Assembly: GCF_006715005.1 (NCBI RefSeq)
Contig: NZ_VFMJ01000001.1
Span: forward strand, 5,208,001 to 5,272,000
DNA: 64,000 bases
Origin: Serratia marcescens
Lineage (GTDB): Bacteria; Pseudomonadota; Gammaproteobacteria; Enterobacterales; Enterobacteriaceae
Direction: 5' to 3'
The position numbers and the translations under genes were made by a program. Shown piece after piece: positions 45,498 through 53,439 of the stretch (the first letter of the stretch is position 1; every line of letters starts with the position of its first letter). Below the pieces are notes generated by a model. It was given only the letters and a program-made list of their open reading frames with translations. It had not been told where the DNA came from and made no database searches.

Positions 45498-46127
45498 ATG
45501 AACAATCAACACGACATTTTGCGCCTGCTGCGCAACCTGATCCGCATCGGCACCGTGAGCACCGTTGACCTTGATAACGGTCTATGCCGCGTCGAAACCG
45601 GCGGCAATCTTACCGATTGGCTGAATTGGCTAAATTTCCGCGCTGGGCGTACCCGCAGCTGGTCGGCGCCTTCCGTCGGCGAGCAGGTGCTGATCTTTGC
45701 GCTGGGTGGCGAACTCGATACCGCTTTTGTGCTGTGCGGCATTTTCTCCGATGACTTCCCGGCCCCGTCTGCGTCTGCGGATGCGCTGCATATCGCGTTC
45801 CCGGATGGCGCGGTCATCGAGTATGAACCGGAAACCAGCGCGCTGAGCGTGTCCGGCATTAAAACCGCCGACGTGCAGGCGTCGGAGTCCATCACCGCCA
45901 GCACCAAAGTGGTGATCGTTACGGCTGACAAAATCACGCTCGATGCGCCGGAGGTGGTCTGCACCAACAAACTCACCACCGGCACGCTGGAAGTGCAAAA
46001 AGGCGGGGCGATGCGCGGGAACATCGAACACAGCGGCGGCTCGTTCTCGTCGAATGGCGTCGTTGTTGATTCGCACACCCACGGCGGCGTCCAGACCGGC
46101 GGCGGGAAAACGGGGAAACCAACATGA
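45498..46127 (+). CDS. V: Baseplate spike protein gpV
   Basis: A 209-aa protein (P2 gpV 211) that forms the trimeric membrane-piercing spike. An OB-fold N-terminal domain (VDLDNGLCRVETGG, APSVGEQVLIFALGGELDTA) is followed by a beta-helix (GTLEVQKGGAMRGNIEHSGG) and a histidine-containing metal-binding tip, DSHTHGGVQTGGG. It overlaps W by 4 nt. Confidence 0.95.
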   Translation: MNNQHDILRLLRNLIRIGTVSTVDLDNGLCRVETGGNLTDWLNWLNFRAGRTRSWSAPSVGEQVLIFALGGELDTAFVLCGIFSDDFPAPSASADALHIAFPDGAVIEYEPETSALSVSGIKTADVQASESITASTKVVIVTADKITLDAPEVVCTNKLTTGTLEVQKGGAMRGNIEHSGGSFSSNGVVVDSHTHGGVQTGGGKTGKPT

Positions 46128-46474
46128 ACAGCGCCAAATATATCGGCATGAACCGAGGCACCGGCCGCACGCTGACGGACATCGAGCATATTCGCCAGTC
46201 CGTGGCGGACATCCTGATCACGCCGCAGGGTTCGCGCCCGATGCGCCGGGCTTATGGCTCATTGCTCTCTGAGCTGCTCGACCAGCCGCAGAACGATGCG
46301 CTGCGCCTGCAGATTATGGCCGCCTGCTACAGCGCGATTTTGGCGTGGGAGCCACGCGTCAAGCTGACCGGCATCGCTTTTAATACCACCTATGACGGCA
46401 AGATGGTGATCGACATCACCGGCACCCGCACCGATGCCCCCGGCGCGCTGTCGCTGTCTGTTCCTGTGAGCTAA
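46124..46474 (+). CDS. W: Baseplate wedge protein gpW
   Basis: A 116-aa protein (P2 gpW 115) with the T4 gp25-like fold: IRQSVADILITPQGSRPMRR and YGSLLSELLDQP are diagnostic. It forms part of the baseplate wedge that triggers sheath contraction. It overlaps V and is followed 4 nt later by J. Confidence 0.95.
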   Translation: MNSAKYIGMNRGTGRTLTDIEHIRQSVADILITPQGSRPMRRAYGSLLSELLDQPQNDALRLQIMAACYSAILAWEPRVKLTGIAFNTTYDGKMVIDITGTRTDAPGALSLSVPVS

Positions 46475-46478
46475 AACC

Positions 46479-47387
46479 ATGGCAACGATTGACCTTTCAC
46501 AACTGCCCGCGCCGATTGTCGTTGAGGTGCTGGATTATGAAGACATTTTGGCAGAGCGTAAGGCGACGCTGATTTCGCTTTACCCGGAGGAACAGCGGGA
46601 GGCCGTCGCGCGCACGCTGGCGCTGGAGTCGGAGCCGATCGTTAAGTTGCTGCAGGAGAACGCCTACCGCGAGGTGATTTTGCGCCAGCGCGTCAATGAT
46701 GCCGCTAAAGCGGTGATGCTGGCGCACGCCACCGGCGAAGATCTCGACCAGATCGGCGCCAACTTCAACACGGCGCGATTGGTGATCACCCCGGCGGATG
46801 AAAGCACTATTCCGCCGACACCGGCAGTTATGGAAGCGGATGAAGACTACCGCCTGCGCCTGCAGGATGCTTTCGAAGGGATGAGCACGGCGGGATCGGC
46901 CGGTTCCTATCGTTTTCACGCCCGCTCGGCCGATGGCCGGGTGGCTGATGTGACGGCAATCAGCCCATCACCGGCTAACGTGACCGTCACCGTGTTGTCG
47001 CGGGACGGCGACGGCACCGCAAGCCCCGAACTGCTGCAGGTTGTCCGCGACGCGCTGAATGATGAGGACGTGCGCCCGGTCGCCGATCGGGTCATCGTGC
47101 AATCAGCCAAAATTGCTCCGTATGTTATCGAGGCCGTTTTATACCTGTATCCCGGCCCGGAGGTGGCGCCCATCCTCGACACCGCAAACAAACGGCTACA
47201 CGCCTATGTGCAAAATATGCGGCGCCTCGGGCGCAGTATCCGGCGCTCAAGCATGAATGCGGCATTGACCGTTGAAGGCGTCGAACATGTGGAGATTATC
47301 AAGCCTGCCGCCGACATCGTGCTGGATAAAACGCAGGCGGGTTACTGCACCGGCGTGAACATCACTCCCGGGCGCGCCGATGACTAA
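46479..47387 (+). CDS. J: Baseplate assembly protein gpJ
   Basis: A 302-aa protein (P2 gpJ 302), a T4 gp6/Mu gp47-like wedge component. Recognisable segments are AHATGEDLDQIGANFNTARL and EDYRLRLQDAFEGMSTAGSA. It links the hub to the tail fibres and overlaps I by 8 nt. Confidence 0.95.
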   Translation: MATIDLSQLPAPIVVEVLDYEDILAERKATLISLYPEEQREAVARTLALESEPIVKLLQENAYREVILRQRVNDAAKAVMLAHATGEDLDQIGANFNTARLVITPADESTIPPTPAVMEADEDYRLRLQDAFEGMSTAGSAGSYRFHARSADGRVADVTAISPSPANVTVTVLSRDGDGTASPELLQVVRDALNDEDVRPVADRVIVQSAKIAPYVIEAVLYLYPGPEVAPILDTANKRLHAYVQNMRRLGRSIRRSSMNAALTVEGVEHVEIIKPAADIVLDKTQAGYCTGVNITPGRADD

Positions 47388-47913
47388 CCGCTTATTGCCT
47401 GTCGGCTCCTCACCGCTGGAAGTTGCTGCCGCCGCCGCGTGTGCTGAGCTGGAGCGCGTGCCGGTTCCCCTGCGTGATTTGTGGAACCCGAAAACCTGCC
47501 CGGTGCATCTGCTGCCCTATCTGGCGTGGGCGTTCTCTGTCGATCGCTGGGATGAGGCGTGGCCGGAGGACGTCAAGCGGGGTGTGGTGTCCGCTGCGTT
47601 CTACATTCACCGGCATAAGGGCACCATCGGCGCAGTGCGCCGTGTGGTGGAGCCGCTCGGCTACCTGATTAACGTTATCGAGTGGTTCCATACCGACGGC
47701 GCCGATCCGCCCGGCACCTTCCGGCTGGATATTGGCGTGCTGGAAACCGGCATCACCGAGGAAATGTATCAGGAAATGGAGCGCCTTATCGCCGACGCCA
47801 AGCCCCTGAGCCGCCACCTGATCGGCCTCAACATTTTGCAGGACATCCCCGGCCGGATTTACACCGGCGCGGCCGCCATTGATGGCGATGTTATTACCGT
47901 TTACCCCGGATAA
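47380..47913 (+). CDS. I: Tail/baseplate protein gpI
   Basis: A 177-aa protein (P2 gpI 176), a small baseplate component joining wedge and fibres. The signature LPYLAWAFSVDRWDEAWPED and the following helical hairpin (HRHKGTIGAVRRVVEPLGY) are typical. It precedes the fibre gene by 9 nt. Confidence 0.95.
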   Translation: MTNRLLPVGSSPLEVAAAAACAELERVPVPLRDLWNPKTCPVHLLPYLAWAFSVDRWDEAWPEDVKRGVVSAAFYIHRHKGTIGAVRRVVEPLGYLINVIEWFHTDGADPPGTFRLDIGVLETGITEEMYQEMERLIADAKPLSRHLIGLNILQDIPGRIYTGAAAIDGDVITVYPG

Positions 47914-47922
47914 GAGAAAATC

Positions 47923-50457
47923 ATGAACAAATACAAAGCGATTATTACCACCGCCGGGGCGGCCAAGATTGCCGCCGCCAGCGCGGGCGGCACGCAGTTG
48001 AAAATCGTCTCTATGGCCGTCGGCGACGGGAACGGCACGCTGCCGACGCCCAATCCGGCGCAAACAAAACTCGTCAACGAGAAATACCGCGCGGCACTCA
48101 ACGGGCTGACTATCGATAAGGCGCTGAAAAATCACATTCTGGCCGAGATGATTATTCCGGCGAACGTCGGCGGGTGGTGGTTGCGTGAAATGGGCCTCTA
48201 TGACGAGGCCGGGACGCTGATTGCCGCCAGCAACATGGCGGAGAGTTACAAGCCGAAGCTGGAAGAGGGCAGCGGCCGCACGCAGACGCTGCGCATGATC
48301 CTGATTGTCAGCAGCACCGAGGCGATTCAGGTGATCGCCGGTGGCGACACCGTGCTGGCGACCAAGGATTTTGTGGCCGACGCGATCGCCGCGCATGAGA
48401 AAACCCGAAACCACCCGGACGCCAGCACCACGGCGAAAGGGCTGGTACAGCTGAGCAGCGCAACGACCAGCACCGACGAAACGAAAGCCAGCACGCCGAA
48501 GGCGCTTAAAACTGTCAGCGATGCCAGCATGAAAAAGGCCTCCAATCTGTCCGACTTGCCCGACAAGGCCGCCGCGCGTGGCAATCTGGCGCTGGGTGAT
48601 GCCGCGACGCGCAACGTCGGGGTAGAAGGCGGGCAACTGATGGCCGTCGGCGCGTTTGGTCTGGGGGCGGGCGCGCGGGCTTTCGATAACGCTTATTGCA
48701 ACACTGCGCAAATTTACCGGCTGAATGCGACCTCTGAGAACAAGCCGCCGATCGCTGGAAATATTGCCGCCGGGGTGCTGAGCCTGCCTTGCGATGCCGC
48801 ACCCTCAACGGGCTATGTCAGCGTGTCGGGGTTGGGACATGGTTTTATTGGCCGTTCTAACCGGCCGGAAAATGGGGTGGTGTGGTCACGGATTTACACC
48901 ACCGATTACAAACCGACGGCCGCCGATGTCGGCGCATGGAGTAAAACCGAAGCTGACGGCCGTTTTCTGATGCTGTCCGGCGGCACGGTTAAAAAACTGG
49001 CTATTAAGCCCGGCAACGCTGAAACGGATGGGGACTCACTGAATATTGAGGGAAACCAGCATACGCCGTTGGTCATGAGCCGCCCTTCAGCACAGAGTAA
49101 TTTATCAATCGGTTTCCAAGTCGCCGGGAAGGCACTGATGCGTCTTGGTTTGGGGATGGATAACGAGTTGCATTGGGGAACTGAGCCTAATCAGGGGGCA
49201 AACCCGCGTATTTATACGACGGCGAAACCGCCTACCGCGCAAGAAACAGGCGCGTTGACGGATGCGCAAGCTATGCAGAAATACGCGCTGCGTTCTATCA
49301 AGGTGAACGGCAAACCGTTGAGCGGGGATGTCAATCTGTTGGCCGGTGATGTCAACGCATGGAATAAAACCGAAGCCGACGGGCGCTATGTGAAACGGGC
49401 GGGCGATACCATGACCGGGGCGCTTGCGTTGCCGCGCGTGGTTTTCCCCAGCGAAAGCTTGCAGGCCACAAACGCCGACAGCGACCTCACACGGCCGGAC
49501 GGTTTCACCCTTGAACAGCTCGGCGATAAATCAGTCGGCTATCCACTGACTAAAGGGAATCTCGGTAATTTGATGACGTTCAAACTCAACAAATACCGGC
49601 ATGTCCAATTTGCGATCGGCTCGGGTAATACGGAGTTTTGGCTACGTTCTCCTCGGGAAGATAATCCGGCGACGGCTAAGGCTTGGGCGCAGGTGTACAC
49701 GACACACTACAAGCCGACGGCCGCTGACGTTGGCGCGCTGACGGATGCGCAGGCCGCGCAGAAATACGCGCTGCGCTCTATCAAGGTGAACGGTAAGCCG
49801 TTGTCCGCTGATGTGAATTTGTTGGCCGGTGACGTTAACGCCTGGAATAAAACCGAAGCAGATGGCCGCTATCTGGCGAAGACCGGCGGGCAGTTAACCG
49901 GGACGCTAAAGACCAGCGCGGAGATCCAATCTACCCATATTGATAATTATCGCATGGTCGGCGGCGGGTTCGGTTCCTTCTGGCGCAATGACGGCAATCG
50001 GCTTTATCTGCTGCTGACAAACGAAAATGACCAATACGGCACATTCAACGCCCTGCGTCCGTTCTCTGTGGATGTCAGAACCGGTGCCGCCGCTTTTGAG
50101 TCGGGTATTCATATCGGCGGTAACTGGCCCGCGATCACCACCTCCAGCGGGACGACGTGGCACCCTGACGGCAACGTACAGGGCAGCTGCTGGGGCGGCT
50201 ACCTCAGCAACTGGCTTAATCAAAATATCTCGGCTGCGCAGAACAATGCGCAGAACTGGGCCTATCAGAATTTGGTTCAGGGTGTGCGCATGGCCGGGCG
50301 CACGGTTATCGCGGATACCGGCGGGCGCATCGATTTACCGTCGGGCTGTGTTTATACCGGCATGTCCGGCTCAAACTACAACCCCTCAATCTGGGGCGCT
50401 TATTCAGCGGTTCAGGTGCTGATTAACGGCACATGGGCAACAATTGGAACGGTGTAA
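47923..50457 (+). CDS. H: Tail fibre protein gpH
   Basis: An 844-aa receptor-binding fibre (P2 gpH 669). The conserved N-terminal baseplate-attachment domain (MNKYKAIITTAGAAKIAAAS, then VGGWWLREMGLYDEAG) is followed by a repetitive shaft and a C-terminal tip. Two 47-residue modules (GALTDAQAMQKYALRSIKVN... and its copy) are nearly identical, encoded at 49249-49389 and 49732-49872. The C-terminal region determines host range in P2-like phages and is adapted here presumably to Serratia surface glycans. Confidence 0.93.
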   Translation: MNKYKAIITTAGAAKIAAASAGGTQLKIVSMAVGDGNGTLPTPNPAQTKLVNEKYRAALNGLTIDKALKNHILAEMIIPANVGGWWLREMGLYDEAGTLIAASNMAESYKPKLEEGSGRTQTLRMILIVSSTEAIQVIAGGDTVLATKDFVADAIAAHEKTRNHPDASTTAKGLVQLSSATTSTDETKASTPKALKTVSDASMKKASNLSDLPDKAAARGNLALGDAATRNVGVEGGQLMAVGAFGLGAGARAFDNAYCNTAQIYRLNATSENKPPIAGNIAAGVLSLPCDAAPSTGYVSVSGLGHGFIGRSNRPENGVVWSRIYTTDYKPTAADVGAWSKTEADGRFLMLSGGTVKKLAIKPGNAETDGDSLNIEGNQHTPLVMSRPSAQSNLSIGFQVAGKALMRLGLGMDNELHWGTEPNQGANPRIYTTAKPPTAQETGALTDAQAMQKYALRSIKVNGKPLSGDVNLLAGDVNAWNKTEADGRYVKRAGDTMTGALALPRVVFPSESLQATNADSDLTRPDGFTLEQLGDKSVGYPLTKGNLGNLMTFKLNKYRHVQFAIGSGNTEFWLRSPREDNPATAKAWAQVYTTHYKPTAADVGALTDAQAAQKYALRSIKVNGKPLSADVNLLAGDVNAWNKTEADGRYLAKTGGQLTGTLKTSAEIQSTHIDNYRMVGGGFGSFWRNDGNRLYLLLTNENDQYGTFNALRPFSVDVRTGAAAFESGIHIGGNWPAITTSSGTTWHPDGNVQGSCWGGYLSNWLNQNISAAQNNAQNWAYQNLVQGVRMAGRTVIADTGGRIDLPSGCVYTGMSGSNYNPSIWGAYSAVQVLINGTWATIGTV
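49249..49872 (+). repeat. Duplicated 141-bp shaft module in H
   Basis: The copies at 49249-49389 and 49732-49872 encode the same 47-residue module with few substitutions, mostly at third codon positions. A shorter related unit (VGAWSKTEADGRF) lies near 48930-48970. Such duplications lengthen the fibre shaft and are hot spots for recombination between phages. Confidence 0.85.
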
Positions 50458-50458
50458 A

Positions 50459-50980
50459 ATGCAACACATTAAGAATTTGAAGAGATACACGCCGGGAGAA
50501 TTATTCCTTGGCGAGAACGTGATTTATCTTCAGGATGATAACGGTATTGACTGGTACGCCGCGCAAAAATTGTTTTCGCCGGACACCGTAAAACTGGCTT
50601 ATGACGAAAGCGGCATTATCTGTGTGATTAACAGCGATGTGTCGATGCTGTGGCCGATTGGCTTATCGGTTATTGAGCTGAACCCAACGAAACTCCCAAA
50701 GCGCTGTCTGGCTAATGGTGAGTGGGTGTTTGACGGTAAGAAGGTGAGCCCGCGCGCCTATTCCGCAGAAGAAATGATGGCGAGGGCTGAAGCCAGAAAA
50801 AATGAATTGCTGGCGATAGCGGGCGCGGCTGTTGCGCCGCTTCAGGATGCTGTTGATTTGGATATGGCGACCGAGGCAGAAAAAGCGCTGTTGGCGGACT
50901 GGAAAAAATACCGCGTGACGCTGAATCGTCTTGATATGTCGGCCTCGGAAATTGACTGGCCGGTGGCACCCGGCGCCTAA
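50459..50980 (+). CDS. G: Tail fibre assembly protein gpG
   Basis: A 173-aa chaperone (P2 gpG 175) of the caudoviral tail fibre assembly family. The C-terminal half has the usual helical KALLADWKKYRVTLNRLD and EIDWPVAP motif. It folds or trimerises gpH. The ATG at 50459 overlaps the H stop region (TAAAATG). A terminator follows immediately. Confidence 0.92.
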   Translation: MQHIKNLKRYTPGELFLGENVIYLQDDNGIDWYAAQKLFSPDTVKLAYDESGIICVINSDVSMLWPIGLSVIELNPTKLPKRCLANGEWVFDGKKVSPRAYSAEEMMARAEARKNELLAIAGAAVAPLQDAVDLDMATEAEKALLADWKKYRVTLNRLDMSASEIDWPVAPGA

Positions 50981-50983
50981 GAA

Positions 50984-51009
50984 AAAAGCCCGCAGCGATG
51001 CGGGCTTTT
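50984..51009 (+). terminator. Intrinsic terminator after the V-to-G late operon
   Basis: AAAAGCCCGCA-GCGA-TGCGGGCTTTT lies 3 nt after the gpG stop. It separates the baseplate/fibre operon from the FI operon promoter region. The third P2 moron site (Z/fun, between G and FI) is empty here. Confidence 0.9.
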
Positions 51010-51030
51010 GTATTTGCGGTATTCCCTGAT

Positions 51031-51052
51031 GTTGCCGCATCTACCTTTCGAC
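51031..51052. promoter_or_regulatory. Candidate Ogr site upstream of FI
   Basis: GTTG-N14-CGAC is a one-base variant of the sites before O and V. It would place a P2-type late promoter start near 51097, leaving a leader of about 150 nt before FI. The leader (51061-51253) has no gene that I can support. Confidence 0.5.
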
Positions 51053-51253
51053 ATTACCCCGCCCGGCTAAAATCCGTCCAATTGATTGCATAGATCAATA
51101 CAGCGTTATTGATCGGCGCGAGCGATCGTTATTTCCTCAAAATCCCCCAATCCGGCCCTGCCTGTTGTCTGGTCGGCCTTCCAGCACCCACCGCGTGCGG
51201 CCCGGCGTGCCGGGCGTCATCATGCCTGCACCTACTCACCATGGAGCAAGTTA

Positions 51254-52423
51254 ATGGGCGATTATCATCACGGCGTGCGCGTCGTCGAAATCAACGACGG
51301 CACCCGCGTTATTTCCACCGTATCGACGGCGATCGTCGGCATGGTCTGCACGGCGGAGGATGCCGACGCGTCGGTTTTCCCGCTCGACACCCCGGTACTT
51401 ATCACTGACGTGCTGGCCGCCTCCGGCAAGGCCGGTAAAAAAGGCACGCTGGCGGCGTCGCTGCGGGCGATCGCCGAACAGGCGAAGCCGGTCACGGTGG
51501 TTGTTCGCGTTGCCACCGGCAAAGACGCGGCGGAAACCACCTCCAATATCATCGGCGGCGCGAATGCGGAAGGCCGTTACACCGGCATGAAAGCGCTGTT
51601 ATCTGCACAGGCTGAGCTGGGCGTTAAGCCGCGCATCCTCGGCGTGCCGGGGCTGGATAATCAGGAGGTCGCGACGGCGCTCGCTGGTATTTGCCAGCAG
51701 TTGCGCGCGTTCGGCTATATCAGCGCCCACGGCTGTAAAACCGTGCAGGAGGCTACCAAGTACCGCGACAATTTCAGCCAGCGCGAGCTGATGCTGATCT
51801 GGCCGGATTTTGTCAGCTGGAACACCACCGCCAACCAGAGCGACATCGCCTACGCCACCGCTCGCGCGTTGGGGCTGCGCGCCAAAATCGACACGGAAAC
51901 GGGCTGGCATAAGACACTTTCAAACGTCGGCGTTAACGGCGTGACCGGTATCACCGCCAGCGTGTTCTGGGATTTGCAGGCGCCCGGCACCGATGCCGAT
52001 CTGTTAAACGAGGCGTGCGTTACCACACTGATCCGCAAAGACGGCTTTAAATTCTGGGGTTCCCGCACCTGTTCTGATGATCCGTTGTTCATGTTCGAGA
52101 ACTACACCCGCACAGCGCAGGTGCTGGCCGACACCATGGCCGAGGCGCACCTATGGGCCGTTGACCGCCCGGTAACGCCTACGCTGGTGCGCGACATGAT
52201 TGACGGTATCAACGCGAAATTCCGCGAGCTGAAATCCGCCGGGCTGATTATCGACGGTACTTGTTGGTACGACGAAAGCGCCAACACCAAGGAAACCCTG
52301 AAGGCGGGCAAGCTGTTTATCGATTACGACTACACGCCGGTGCCACCGCTGGAAGATTTAACCCTGCGCCAGCGCATCACCGATCGCTATCTGGCGACGT
52401 TTGCGGCATCCGTGAACCGCTAA
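51254..52423 (+). CDS. FI: Tail sheath protein gpFI
   Basis: A 389-aa contractile sheath subunit (P2 FI 396). The start MGDYHHGVRVVEINDGTRVI and the C-terminal LEDLTLRQRITDRYLATFA are characteristic. GGAG lies 7 nt before the ATG. The sheath surrounds the gpFII tube and drives DNA injection on contraction. Late operon FI-FII-E-T-U-D starts here. Confidence 0.95.
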   Translation: MGDYHHGVRVVEINDGTRVISTVSTAIVGMVCTAEDADASVFPLDTPVLITDVLAASGKAGKKGTLAASLRAIAEQAKPVTVVVRVATGKDAAETTSNIIGGANAEGRYTGMKALLSAQAELGVKPRILGVPGLDNQEVATALAGICQQLRAFGYISAHGCKTVQEATKYRDNFSQRELMLIWPDFVSWNTTANQSDIAYATARALGLRAKIDTETGWHKTLSNVGVNGVTGITASVFWDLQAPGTDADLLNEACVTTLIRKDGFKFWGSRTCSDDPLFMFENYTRTAQVLADTMAEAHLWAVDRPVTPTLVRDMIDGINAKFRELKSAGLIIDGTCWYDESANTKETLKAGKLFIDYDYTPVPPLEDLTLRQRITDRYLATFAASVNR

Positions 52424-52438
52424 AGGAGACGTTAGAAC

Positions 52439-52948
52439 ATGGCACTGCCGAAAAAACTGAAATACCTGAACCTGTTCAACGACGGCTACAGCTACATGGG
52501 CGTGGTGTCCTCGCTGACGCTGCCGAAGCTCACCCGCAAGCTGGAGAAATACCGGGGCGGCGGCATGAACGGCGCGGCCTCCATCGATATGGGGCTGGAC
52601 GATGACGCGCTGGCCGTTGAGTGGTCGATGGGCGGCATTGATGAGCTGGTGTTGAAGCAGTGGGGCGCCGTCGATGCTGTGCCGCTGCGCTTTGCCGGTT
52701 CCTTCCAGCGTGACGACACCGGCGAGGTGTCCGCTGTGGAAGTGGTGATGCGTGGCCGCCACAAAGAAATCGATTTTGGCGAGTACAAGCAGGGCGAGGA
52801 TACCGAAACCAAGGTTTCCACCGAGTGTACTTACTTCAAGCTGACCGTGGACGGCAAAGAGCTGATCGAGGTCGATACCGTGAACATGGTCGAAAAGGTC
52901 AACGGCGTTGACCGGCTGGCCGAGCATCGCAAGGCGATCGGCCTGTAA
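52439..52948 (+). CDS. FII: Tail tube protein gpFII
   Basis: A 169-aa tube subunit (P2 FII 172), MALPKKLKYLNLFNDGYSYM, with a conserved C-terminal VDTVNMVEKVNGVDRLAEHR. An AAGGAG site lies before it. It polymerises into the inner tube that carries the DNA. It is followed 54 nt later by E. Confidence 0.95.
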   Translation: MALPKKLKYLNLFNDGYSYMGVVSSLTLPKLTRKLEKYRGGGMNGAASIDMGLDDDALAVEWSMGGIDELVLKQWGAVDAVPLRFAGSFQRDDTGEVSAVEVVMRGRHKEIDFGEYKQGEDTETKVSTECTYFKLTVDGKELIEVDTVNMVEKVNGVDRLAEHRKAIGL

Positions 52949-53002
52949 TTTTTGCGCCAGCCCGCCGGGCTGGCCCTTTTCCCCCTGATTTGAGAGAACA
53001 CC

Positions 53003-53284
53003 ATGAAAGACGCAAAAGAAAATACCGTTACCCTCGACACCCCGATCCAGCGCGGTGAAACCACCATCACCGAGGTGCAGGTGATTAAACCTAACGCGGG
53101 CGCGCTGCGTGGCGTCGGGCTGGCGGCGATCGCCAATGCCGATGTTGACGCGCTGCTGGTTGTGCTGCCGCGTGTGACCGTGCCGAACCTGACCAAAGAA
53201 GAATGCGCGCGCCTTGAGCTGCCGGATTTGGTGGCGCTGGCCGGGAAAGTGGTCGGTTTTTTGTCGCCGAACTCGGCGGCGTAA
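53003..53284 (+). CDS. E: Tail assembly chaperone gpE
   Basis: A 93-aa protein (P2 gpE 91), expressed in excess to coat the tape measure before tube assembly, as lambda gpG does. The heptamer T-TTT-TTG near the end of the frame (53257-53263) allows a fraction of ribosomes to continue as E+E'. The stop codon is at 53282-53284. Confidence 0.93.
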   Translation: MKDAKENTVTLDTPIQRGETTITEVQVIKPNAGALRGVGLAAIANADVDALLVVLPRVTVPNLTKEECARLELPDLVALAGKVVGFLSPNSAA

Positions 53285-53439
53285 TCCCCGACGCCCGGCT
53301 GGGCGTTGATGACCTGATGGCGGACATCGCGGTGATCTTCCACTGGCCGCCGTCTGAAATGGCCGGAATGACGCTCACGGAGCTGTTGAACTGGCGCCAT
53401 TTGGCACTGCAACGCAGCGGAGTTAATCACGATGAGTAA
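53003..53439 (+). CDS. E': Tail assembly chaperone gpE+E' (-1 frameshift product)
   Basis: The zero-frame codons read GGT-TTT-TTG. A -1 slip at T-TTT-TTG (53257-53263) joins E to a frame that starts GTC-GCC-GAA (VAELGGVIPDARLGVDD) and ends at TAA 53437-53439. The product is 145 aa (P2 E+E' 142). The extension contains the typical HWPPSEMAGMTLTELLNWR segment. Its end overlaps the T start codon, as in P2. Confidence 0.92.
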
